A DNA stretch of 5,730 bases from Thiobacillus sp. UBA6918. Lineage in GTDB: Bacteria; Pseudomonadota; Gammaproteobacteria; Burkholderiales; Thiobacillaceae. Positions 1 to 5,645 of this stretch are shown piece after piece. The stretch spans positions 4,673 through 10,402 of the forward strand of contig DKAU01000112.1 in the NCBI GenBank assembly GCA_002450925.1, read 5' to 3'. Every line of letters starts with the position of its first letter. Position 1 is the stretch's first letter. The position numbers and the translations under genes were made by a program. The notes below the pieces were generated by a model. It saw only the letters and a program-made list of their open reading frames with translations. It did not search any database and was not told the DNA's origin.

Positions 1-251
1 AGGCCGATATTGCCTTCCTGGATGAGGTCAGCCTGTGGCAGGCCGTAGCCCATATAGTGGCGGGCTGTGCTGACGACGACACGAAGGTGTGAAAGCACCA
101 ATTTGCGGGCGGCTTCCATGTCCTCCTGATCACGCCAGCGGCGAGCCAGGTTTTGCTCTTCTTCCAGCGACAGCAGCGGATAACGATTGACGCTCTGGAT
201 GTAGGCATCCAGGCTGTTGGCGGAAACGACGGGCATCAGGGCTGTGGACAT
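1..251 (-). CDS. rpoH: RNA polymerase heat-shock sigma factor RpoH (sigma-32), N-terminal part, cut by window edge
   Basis: This is the N-terminal 83 codons of the heat-shock sigma factor that directs RNA polymerase to chaperone and protease promoters; the rest lies beyond base 1. The frame was read by hand from the ATG at 251-249. The protein begins MSTALMPVVSANSLDAYIQS and continues through LSLEEEQNLARRW (28-40) into sigma region 2.1/2.2, where LSHLR (53-57), HYMGYGLPQADLIQEG (65-80) and NIG match the RpoH pattern closely. GYGLPQADLIQEGNIGL is characteristic of sigma-32 as opposed to RpoD. The start is supported by a GGGAGGT ribosome binding site (bases 267-261) about 9 bases upstream. The gene follows ftsX in the same orientation, as in E. 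coli, but has its own promoter and a CIRCE operator in the 105-base gap. Only the 5' end is visible, so the integrity of the gene is unknown. Confidence 0.95.
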   Translation of the reverse strand, partial: MSTALMPVVSANSLDAYIQSVNRYPLLSLEEEQNLARRWRDQEDMEAARKLVLSHLRVVVSTARHYMGYGLPQADLIQEGNIG

Positions 252-260
252 CTCGAACTT

Positions 261-267
261 ACCTCCC
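261..267 (-). promoter_or_regulatory. Ribosome binding site of rpoH
   Basis: Read on the minus strand this is GGGAGGT, a strong Shine-Dalgarno sequence 9 bases before the ATG at 251. It fixes the rpoH start and is one of the best ribosome binding sites in the window. Confidence 0.8.
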
Positions 268-276
268 AGTCAAATT

Positions 277-303
277 CTAGCACTCTGTACATATGAGTGC
301 TAA
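277..303 (-). promoter_or_regulatory. CIRCE operator (HrcA binding site) in front of rpoH
   Basis: On the minus strand the sequence reads TTAGCACTC, then nine bases (ATATGTACA), then GAGTGCTAG. The known CIRCE consensus is TTAGCACTC-N9-GAGTGCTAA. The first arm is therefore perfect, the spacer is exactly 9 bases, and the second arm differs only in its last base (G for A). CIRCE is the binding site of the heat-shock repressor HrcA, whose activity depends on the GroE chaperonin. The element begins at the base directly after the -10 box of the promoter at 304-332 and covers the predicted transcription start (about 297), the expected position for a repressor that blocks polymerase. It ends 25 bases before the rpoH ATG. 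No hrcA gene is in this window, so its presence in the genome is inferred. Confidence 0.92.
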
Positions 304-332
304 AGGATAAAAAGGTTCAGGTAAATAGTCAA
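304..332 (-). promoter_or_regulatory. Sigma-70-type promoter of rpoH
   Basis: On the minus strand TTGACT (332-327) and TATCCT (309-304) are separated by exactly 17 bases. They match the -35 consensus TTGACA at 5 of 6 positions and the -10 consensus TATAAT at 4 of 6. Transcription would start near base 297, inside the CIRCE element, giving a leader of about 46 bases. I found no convincing sigma-32 or sigma-E promoter in this gap. The promoter lets rpoH be expressed independently of the fts operon; no terminator is visible after ftsX, so read-through from that operon is also possible. Confidence 0.75.
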
Positions 333-356
333 CTAATTTAGTCGGGTAATCATGGG

Positions 357-1256
357 TTAATCGATCTTGCTCAGGCTGTGGCCGACCGCAAACCAGGCCC
401 CCAACCAGCTGAACAGGGTCGCGCTGATCAGCACAATCCCGGATTCAATCGTGCCCAGCCCTGCCAGTCGGAAGGGAGACCCATACAGGGTCGCCAATTC
501 ACTTACCGGGCCTTCTAGCGCAAAACCCAGCAGCGCGAGAACGCCAATCGCCGTCAGCGCGCCTGTTGCACCCTGCAGGGCGCCGTAATAAAGGAAGGGT
601 CGACGGATGTAACGGTCGGTAGCGCCAATGAGGCGGCTGACCACGATTTCATCGCGTCGTATCAGGATTTGGGCACGGATTGCATTGCTGGTGATCGCAA
701 TCAGGGCAAGGCCAAACAGGGTGCCAAGCAAAAGGACAACGTGCTTGCCGATACCAAGAAGGGCTTGCAGTCGCTCGGCCCATGCGCTGTCGGCATGTAC
801 GCTTTCCACGCCGTGGAGATCGGAGAGTTCCTTGCGCAGGGCTTCCATGCCTGCTGCGCCAGACTGCTTGGGGATTAGCACCCAGGCATCCGGGAGCGGA
901 TTTTTATCCAAACCAGCGGTGATGTCGGTGAGCCCTTCGGCATTCAAGCGGTTGAGCGCCTCTTCGCTGGAAACGAAACGTTGCTTGCTTATGGCGGTGT
1001 GTTTTTCAAGTTTTTGCCTGATGGTTTCACGCTCTTCCTGGGTGGCATTATCGGAAATGAACAGGCTGATTTCAGGCTGGGTGGGCAGGTCGCCGGCAAG
1101 CTTGTTGATGTTTTCCAGCGTGAGGTACAGGCCAACAGGGAGTGTGATGGCAACACCAATTGCCAGGGCTGTGAACACCGTGGAAAACGGCGTCCGCATG
1201 AGTCGGCGCAGCGCATCTGTCAGGGAAGCAAAGTGATGGGAGAGCCAGCTCTTCAT
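357..1256 (-). CDS. ftsX: Cell division protein FtsX (membrane subunit of the FtsEX complex)
   Basis: This 299-residue inner-membrane protein partners with the ATPase FtsE at the division site, where in studied bacteria FtsEX activates septal peptidoglycan hydrolases through adaptors such as EnvC. Four hydrophobic segments are visible at roughly 25-47, 170-193, 223-247 and 270-293. The large soluble loop between the first two (about 48-169) is the periplasmic domain expected for FtsX. The stretch LIGATDRYIRRPF (209-221), just before the third segment, is the conserved FtsX/MacB-type motif on the cytoplasmic side. The length is normal for the family. The ATG overlaps the ftsE stop codon by 4 bases (ATGA), and a GGTGG sequence 7 bases upstream can serve as ribosome binding site. 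The gene ends with TAA and is followed by the rpoH promoter region. Nothing looks damaged. Confidence 0.96.
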   Translation of the reverse strand: MKSWLSHHFASLTDALRRLMRTPFSTVFTALAIGVAITLPVGLYLTLENINKLAGDLPTQPEISLFISDNATQEERETIRQKLEKHTAISKQRFVSSEEALNRLNAEGLTDITAGLDKNPLPDAWVLIPKQSGAAGMEALRKELSDLHGVESVHADSAWAERLQALLGIGKHVVLLLGTLFGLALIAITSNAIRAQILIRRDEIVVSRLIGATDRYIRRPFLYYGALQGATGALTAIGVLALLGFALEGPVSELATLYGSPFRLAGLGTIESGIVLISATLFSWLGAWFAVGHSLSKID

Positions 1257-1912
1257 GGATTTTCCACCAGTTTGCCGTGATCCAGATGCACGATGCGTCC
1301 ACCAAGTGCCTGAATGGCCCGCTCGTCATGGGTTGAGATGACGAGTGTTGTTCCGACCCGATGGAAGTCCTTGAACATGGTCATGATGTCGATGGCGTAG
1401 CCTGCATCCAAATTGCCGGTGGGCTCATCCGCCAGGACCAAAGCGGGCCGCCCGACGATGGCGCGGGCGATGCAAAGCCTTTGCTGCTCGCCTCCGGAGA
1501 GCGCAACCGGCATGGAGCGTTCCCTGTTAAGCAAGCCAACCTTGTCAAGCGCCGCGCGTGCGCGCTTCAATGCCTCACGCCGATCAAAGCCGCCGATGGA
1601 TAGCGGGAGCAGGGCGTTTTCAATCACATTGCGATCAAACAGCAGCTTGTGATCCTGGAAAATGAGGCCTATGTTGCGGCGGAGGAAAGGTACGGCATGA
1701 CGTGACAGCCTGCCTATGTTCTGGCCGCTGACAGTGATTACACCGCCGGTTGGACGCTCAATGGCTGCGATCAGTTTTAGAAGAGTGGATTTTCCCGCGC
1801 CAGAGTGCCCGGTAAGAAAGACCATTTCTCCCTTTTCGATTACAAGCGTGATGTCGTCCAGTGCGGTGTGCCCGCCGGGATAACGCTTCACGACATGGGA
1901 AAACTGGATCAT
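1253..1912 (-). CDS. ftsE: Cell division ATP-binding protein FtsE
   Basis: This is the 219-residue ABC-type ATPase of the FtsEX divisome complex; it acts at the cytoplasmic face of the membrane with FtsX. All nucleotide-binding elements are present: Walker A GHSGAGKST (35-43), Q-loop glutamine 86 in LIFQD, ABC signature LSGGEQQ (138-144), Walker B ALVLADEP (157-164) with catalytic Glu163, the D-loop segment TGNLDA, and H-loop His195 in STHDE. The opening MIQFSHVVKRYPGG is typical of FtsE as opposed to other small ABC ATPases, and the adjoining ftsX settles the assignment. The start ATG overlaps the ftsY stop by 4 bases. An AGGAG sequence (1927-1923) lies 10 bases upstream, inside the ftsY end. 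Translational coupling with ftsY and ftsX is likely. Confidence 0.97.
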   Translation of the reverse strand: MIQFSHVVKRYPGGHTALDDITLVIEKGEMVFLTGHSGAGKSTLLKLIAAIERPTGGVITVSGQNIGRLSRHAVPFLRRNIGLIFQDHKLLFDRNVIENALLPLSIGGFDRREALKRARAALDKVGLLNRERSMPVALSGGEQQRLCIARAIVGRPALVLADEPTGNLDAGYAIDIMTMFKDFHRVGTTLVISTHDERAIQALGGRIVHLDHGKLVENP

Positions 1913-2904
1913 TCTTCGGTGTCTCCTAACAGGGCGTCGACATATTCACGGGCTACAAAGGGTCTCAGGTCATCGAGCCCCTCGCCGACTCCAATGAAAC
2001 GCACGGGAATGGGTCGAACCTTGGCTATGGCGGCCAGCGCGCCACCCTTGGCTGTTCCGTCCAGTTTGGTAACGATTAGGCCGGTTACATTCAGGGCATC
2101 GTCAAAGGCCTTGACCTGGTTCACCATGTTTTGTCCAGTGTTGCCATCAAGCACCAGCAGGACTTCATGCGGTGCGTTAGCATCCTGTTTCTGGATCACG
2201 CGCTTGACCTTCTTGATCTCTTCCATCAGGTGGAGTTGCGTTGGCAACCGTCCGGCGGTATCTGCCAGAACAATATCGATATTTCGCGCTTGCGCGGCAT
2301 TGACGGCATCGAAAATGACCGAGGCGGAGTCGCCTTTTCCCTGGCTGATGACCGTGACATTGTTTCTCTCACCCCAGACCTGCAGCTGTTCGCGTGCGGC
2401 TGCCCGGAATGTGTCGCCAGCACCCAGCAGAACGGACTTGCCTTCTGCCTGGAAGCGTTTCGCCAACTTGCCGATGCTGGTTGTTTTGCCGGCTCCGTTA
2501 ACGCCTGCCAGCATGATGATGAATGGCTTGGCAGTGGAAACATCGAGCGGTTTTTCAAGCGGTGCCAGAAGTTCTGTCAGTGCCTCGGCAAGTGCGGATC
2601 TGAGTGCGGCGGCGTCAGTCAGATGCTGACGTGAAACTTCCTTGCGCAGCCGTTCGAGTACGGAATTGGTAGCCTCGACGCCGACATCGGCCGTGAGCAG
2701 AATGGTTTCGAGTTCCTCGTAGAGTGTTTCATCGATCTTGCGCCCGACCCCGAAAATGCCGGCAAGCTGACCACCAAGGCGCTCCCGGGTTTTTGAGAGC
2801 CCTTTTTTGAGCCGCTGTGCCCAACCCGTCTGTGCCACGGCTGTTTGCTGGGCATCAGGGGGTTGTTCAGTTGTTGAAGTGGTTTTATTGAAGAAACCGA
2901 ACAC
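1909..2904 (-). CDS. ftsY: Signal recognition particle receptor FtsY
   Basis: FtsY is the SRP-family GTPase that docks ribosome-nascent chain-SRP complexes at the inner membrane. Counting from the GTG at 2904 it has 331 residues. All G motifs are visible: P-loop GVNGAGKTT (134-142), DTFRAAA (164-170), DTAGR (215-219), TKLDG (279-283) and GVGEGLDDLRPF near 305-316. The four-helix N domain precedes them. The acidic A domain of E. coli FtsY is reduced here to about 25 residues, which is common outside enterobacteria. The start is uncertain. There is no in-frame ATG after the upstream stop at 2940-2938, only CTG (2925), TTG (2919) and GTG (2904). GTG is preferred because it yields MFGFFNK, resembling the usual MFGFF-type FtsY start; TTG would add five residues. 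Neither has a clear ribosome binding site. It is the first gene of the operon with ftsE and ftsX. Confidence 0.95.
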   Translation of the reverse strand: MFGFFNKTTSTTEQPPDAQQTAVAQTGWAQRLKKGLSKTRERLGGQLAGIFGVGRKIDETLYEELETILLTADVGVEATNSVLERLRKEVSRQHLTDAAALRSALAEALTELLAPLEKPLDVSTAKPFIIMLAGVNGAGKTTSIGKLAKRFQAEGKSVLLGAGDTFRAAAREQLQVWGERNNVTVISQGKGDSASVIFDAVNAAQARNIDIVLADTAGRLPTQLHLMEEIKKVKRVIQKQDANAPHEVLLVLDGNTGQNMVNQVKAFDDALNVTGLIVTKLDGTAKGGALAAIAKVRPIPVRFIGVGEGLDDLRPFVAREYVDALLGDTEE

Positions 2905-2934
2905 GAAAAAAATGGTCAAGGACAGGGTTGGGCT

Positions 2935-2943
2935 ATTTTATCA
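2935..2943 (-). promoter_or_regulatory. Candidate extended -10 promoter for the ftsY-ftsE-ftsX operon
   Basis: The minus strand reads TGATAAAAT, which fits the extended -10 pattern TGnTATAAT with one change. No good -35 box lies at the right distance (AGTTTC at 17 bases is poor). Transcription would begin near 2928, giving a very short leader: about 24 bases to the GTG or 9 to the TTG start of ftsY. Assigned from the sequence alone. Confidence 0.35.
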
Positions 2944-2944
2944 T
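2939..2944 (+). promoter_or_regulatory. Weak candidate -10 box for the M16 peptidase operon
   Basis: TATCAT matches TATAAT at 5 of 6 positions and would start transcription near 2951, about 20 bases before the first M16 gene. No recognisable -35 box is present (TCAAGG at 17 bases spacing). It overlaps the ftsY -10 candidate on the other strand, so the two divergent promoters, if real, would compete for polymerase. Confidence 0.22.
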
Positions 2945-2971
2945 TCACTATCAGGCAGAAACTTTTAAGAA

Positions 2972-4339
2972 ATGAAGATACCGATGCGTTTCAACCCAGC
3001 TTTACTTTTGGCCATATTGGCCGCACCCGCCTTTTCGGCAGTTACCGATGTGACGCTGGACAATGGGTTGCGAGTCATCGTCAAGGAGGATCATCGAGCC
3101 CCGGTAGCCGTGTCGCAGCTTTGGTACAAGGCTGGGAGCATGGACGAATTCAATGGTACGACCGGGGTCGCCCATGTACTGGAGCACATGATGTTCCAGG
3201 GAACGGAGAAAGTGCCGGAGGGACAGTTTTCCAAACTTATCGCGGCAGCTGGCGGAAAAGAAAATGCCTTTACCAACCGGGACGAAACGGTCTATTTCCA
3301 GCAACTTCAAAAGGACAGACTGCCGATCGCCTTCGGGCTGGAAGCGGACCGCATGGCCAATTTGCAATTGAAGGACGAATCCTTTGCCAAGGAAATCCAG
3401 GTAGTCATGGAAGAGCGGCGCATGCGTACTGAGGACAACCCACAGTCCATTCTTTACGAACAGTTGATGAGCGTCGCCTTTCAGGAGCATCCTTATCGCC
3501 GTCCGATTATTGGCTGGATGAATGATCTGGAAAGCTTGAAAGCTCAGGATGCGCGTGATTGGTACGCACGCTGGTATGCGCCAAACAATGCCACCCTGGT
3601 GGTGGCTGGGGATGTCAATCCGCAGGAAGTAATTGCACTGGCCAAAAAAGAGTTCGGATCATTGGCGCGCAAAGCGCTCCCTGTTCGCAAGCCCCAGGAT
3701 GAACCTGAACAGCGTGGCGTCAAACGAATCAACGTGAAGGCGCCAGCAAAGCTTCCTTATTTGCTGATGGCTTTTCACGCACCCACGCTCCGCGATCCCG
3801 AGAAGGATGTTGCCCCATGGGCCTTCATGATTCTGGCCGGTGTGCTCAATGGCAACGATTCGGCACGACTTAACAAGGTGCTGGTCAAGGAAAAGCGCAT
3901 CGCTGTCGATGTTGGCGCGGGTTACGACGGAATGAGCCGTGGCCCGGGAATGTTCTTTCTGGAAGGCACGCCAGCGCAGGGTAAAAGCGTGGCTGAACTT
4001 GAAAGATCACTTAAGTCCGAGATTGCACGTATTCAAAAAGAGGGTGTAAGCGAGAAGGAATTGAATCGAGTTAAGGCGCAAGTCATTGCCGGGGATGTTT
4101 TCCAGCGCGATTCCATTTTCTACCAGGCCATGCAGCTCGGTGAAATAGCGACGATTGGCTTACCCCTGGATTTGCTGGACAAGCGACTGGACAAACTCAA
4201 GGCGGTGACCTCTGAGCAGGTAAGAGAGGCCGCAAAACTGCTCAAGGAAGACAATCTTGCCATTGCCACGCTGGATCCACAGCCCATCAAGGGCGAACCC
4301 GGAAAATCCACTCTCGAAGGAGTCGGCAATGTTCGCTAA
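2972..4339 (+). CDS. Periplasmic M16 family zinc metallopeptidase, catalytic member of a pair
   Basis: This 455-residue protein belongs to the insulinase/pitrilysin family M16 in its short single-unit form, which works as a dimer of two half-clamps. The N-terminus (MKIPMRFNPALLLAILAAPA) is a Sec signal peptide with likely cleavage after Ser22, so the protein should be periplasmic. The N-terminal peptidase domain (about 28-175) contains the inverted zinc motif HVLEH (68-72), giving ligands His68 and His72 and catalytic Glu71. The third ligand is a glutamate in VMEERR (Glu147 or Glu148), at the usual distance. The C-terminal M16 domain spans about 185-370. All active-site residues are intact, so it is expected to degrade peptides. 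The substrate cannot be told from sequence. The ATG at 2972 has only a weak AAGA ribosome binding site; an ATG four codons later (2984) is an alternative. The stop overlaps the next M16 gene by 11 bases. Confidence 0.93.
   Translation: MKIPMRFNPALLLAILAAPAFSAVTDVTLDNGLRVIVKEDHRAPVAVSQLWYKAGSMDEFNGTTGVAHVLEHMMFQGTEKVPEGQFSKLIAAAGGKENAFTNRDETVYFQQLQKDRLPIAFGLEADRMANLQLKDESFAKEIQVVMEERRMRTEDNPQSILYEQLMSVAFQEHPYRRPIIGWMNDLESLKAQDARDWYARWYAPNNATLVVAGDVNPQEVIALAKKEFGSLARKALPVRKPQDEPEQRGVKRINVKAPAKLPYLLMAFHAPTLRDPEKDVAPWAFMILAGVLNGNDSARLNKVLVKEKRIAVDVGAGYDGMSRGPGMFFLEGTPAQGKSVAELERSLKSEIARIQKEGVSEKELNRVKAQVIAGDVFQRDSIFYQAMQLGEIATIGLPLDLLDKRLDKLKAVTSEQVREAAKLLKEDNLAIATLDPQPIKGEPGKSTLEGVGNVR
4317..4322 (+). 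promoter_or_regulatory. Ribosome binding site that sets the start of the second M16 gene
   Basis: AAGGAG lies 6 bases before the ATG at 4329. It decides between this start and an in-frame ATG at 4257, which would add 24 residues without a signal-peptide character (MPLPRWIHSP and on) and lies deep inside the preceding gene. Confidence 0.8.
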
Positions 4340-5645
4340 TCGATTTCTTCTTTCATTGACGGCACTCGCGCTATGCCTGCCGGCCATTGCGGGGGTCAAT
4401 ATCCAGAATTGGGAGACCCCGCAGGGTACAAGGGTTTATTTCGTCGAAAACCATGACATTCCCATGCTGGATGTTGCCGTGGACTTTCCTGCCGGGAGCC
4501 GTTTTGATACGCCTGAAATGAGCGGCTTAGCCGCGCTGACGCACGGCATGCTTGATCAGGGCGCGGGTGGCATGAGCGATATTGTAATTGCCCAGCGACT
4601 GGCGGATGTTGGTGCTTCGCTGAGCGGTCTTTTTGACCGCGAGCGTGCAGGAGCCTCGCTGCGAACACTTTCCAGTGTGCGTGAGCGCGATGCTGCCCTG
4701 GATGTGCTCGTTACTGTTCTCCAGAAACCGGAATTCCCGCAAAGCATCATTCAGCGGGAACGTGCGCGAATGATTGCGGCGTTACGTGAAGCGGAATCCC
4801 GACCCGGGGATGTGGCAGAGAAAGCTTTTTACCAGGAGCTGTACGGCAACCATGGATATGGTCTGCCAGAAACCGGGACGATTCCGACGCTATCGAAGCT
4901 GAAGCGTTCCGACCTTCAAAACTGGTACAGGAATTATTATCGTGCCGGCGATGCAATCATTTCCATGATGGGGGACATGACGCGCGCAGAAGCGGAACAA
5001 CTGGCCTTGCGAATCTCCTCTGGTTTGCCGCAGGGGCGTGCCACGTCGTCTTACAAGCCAACACTGGAAGCAAAATATCCCTTGCCCCAGGAAAAACGCA
5101 TCGCCCATTCTTCAACCCAGAGCCATGTTCTGCTGGGCCAGGTCGCCATGGCGCGCAAGGATCCAGATTACTTCGCTCTTTATGTGGGCAATCATGTGCT
5201 GGGAGGCAGCGGCTTCAATTCACGCATTCTCGACGAAGTCAGGCAAAAACGCGGCTTCGCCTATTCTGCCTACAGTTATTTTTTTCCCCTGGTCGAGCCA
5301 GGGCCGTTTGTCATCGGCCTGCAAACCAAGGTTTCCCAAACAAATGATGCATTGAATGTGGCGCGGGAGACTGTATCGAAGTTTGTAACCGAGGGCCCTA
5401 GTTCAGCCGAACTGAAACAGGCGAAGGATAATTTGATAGGCGGGTTTCCTCTGCGCATCGACAGCAATTCGGAGATTCTGGGTTATCTCAGAGCGATAGG
5501 TTTTTATCAGTTGCCGCTTACCTATCTGGATGACTGGACAAAAAATGTCGATGCAGTGACGCTCGACCAGATTCGTGACGCATTCAGGCGCAGGGTCAAT
5601 CCAGAAAAAATGTCGCTCGTGATTGTAGGCGGGGATGCCAGGTAA
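4329..5645 (+). CDS. Periplasmic M16 family protein lacking the zinc motif, partner of the upstream peptidase
   Basis: This 438-residue M16-fold protein starts at 4329, supported by AAGGAG and by a clear signal peptide (MFANRFLLSLTALALCLPAI) with cleavage expected after Ala21. Where active members have HxxEH it has HGMLD (72-76): the catalytic glutamate is Leu75 and the second histidine is Asp76, so it should not bind zinc or cleave peptide bonds. It keeps the C-terminal substrate-binding signature GGSGFNSRILDEVR through GFAYSAYSYF (292-318), with an arginine (Arg299) followed by tyrosines (Tyr312, Tyr315). This resembles the Arg/Tyr pair known from non-catalytic subunits of heterodimeric bacterial M16 proteases, such as the Sphingomonas A1 pair. 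The 11-base overlap with the catalytic gene suggests coupled, equimolar synthesis. The partnership is inferred, and it could have another role. The gene ends 11 bases inside rsmD. Confidence 0.92.
   Translation: MFANRFLLSLTALALCLPAIAGVNIQNWETPQGTRVYFVENHDIPMLDVAVDFPAGSRFDTPEMSGLAALTHGMLDQGAGGMSDIVIAQRLADVGASLSGLFDRERAGASLRTLSSVRERDAALDVLVTVLQKPEFPQSIIQRERARMIAALREAESRPGDVAEKAFYQELYGNHGYGLPETGTIPTLSKLKRSDLQNWYRNYYRAGDAIISMMGDMTRAEAEQLALRISSGLPQGRATSSYKPTLEAKYPLPQEKRIAHSSTQSHVLLGQVAMARKDPDYFALYVGNHVLGGSGFNSRILDEVRQKRGFAYSAYSYFFPLVEPGPFVIGLQTKVSQTNDALNVARETVSKFVTEGPSSAELKQAKDNLIGGFPLRIDSNSEILGYLRAIGFYQLPLTYLDDWTKNVDAVTLDQIRDAFRRRVNPEKMSLVIVGGDAR

Noticed and set aside
253..280. Plus-strand GAACTT followed by TCAAATTCT, considered as a sigma-E-type promoter
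   Set aside because: It points into the antisense of ftsX with no gene downstream on that strand, and the second element fits poorly.
327..345. AT-rich inverted repeat ACTAA-A-TTAGT between ftsX and rpoH, considered as a terminator
   Set aside because: Five-base AT-only arms with a one-base loop cannot make a stable hairpin, and no U-run follows. It overlaps the -35 region of rpoH and is probably incidental.
628..1236. Plus-strand open frame of 202 codons opposite ftsX
   Set aside because: Antisense to ftsX, arginine/serine-rich, and without a family resemblance or start signal.
1805..2629. Plus-strand open frame of 274 codons opposite ftsY and ftsE
   Set aside because: It lies fully antisense to two well-recognised genes, has a serine- and alanine-rich low-information translation, and shows no recognisable domain or ribosome binding site. 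It is an out-of-frame shadow in GC-rich coding DNA.
3002..3490. Minus-strand open frame of 162 codons opposite the first M16 gene
   Set aside because: It covers the conserved zinc-motif region of the real gene on the other strand and has no independent support.
4257..4328. Upstream extension of the second M16 gene from the ATG at 4257
   Set aside because: It would add 24 residues before a complete signal peptide and overlap the first gene by 83 bases. The ATG at 4329 has AAGGAG at ideal spacing.
4358..4391. Cysteine 16 in the signal peptide of the second M16 protein, considered as a lipoprotein site
   Set aside because: The context is LALC followed by LPAIAG; the residue before the cysteine is leucine where Ala or Gly is expected, and a normal signal peptidase I site (AIA|G) follows.
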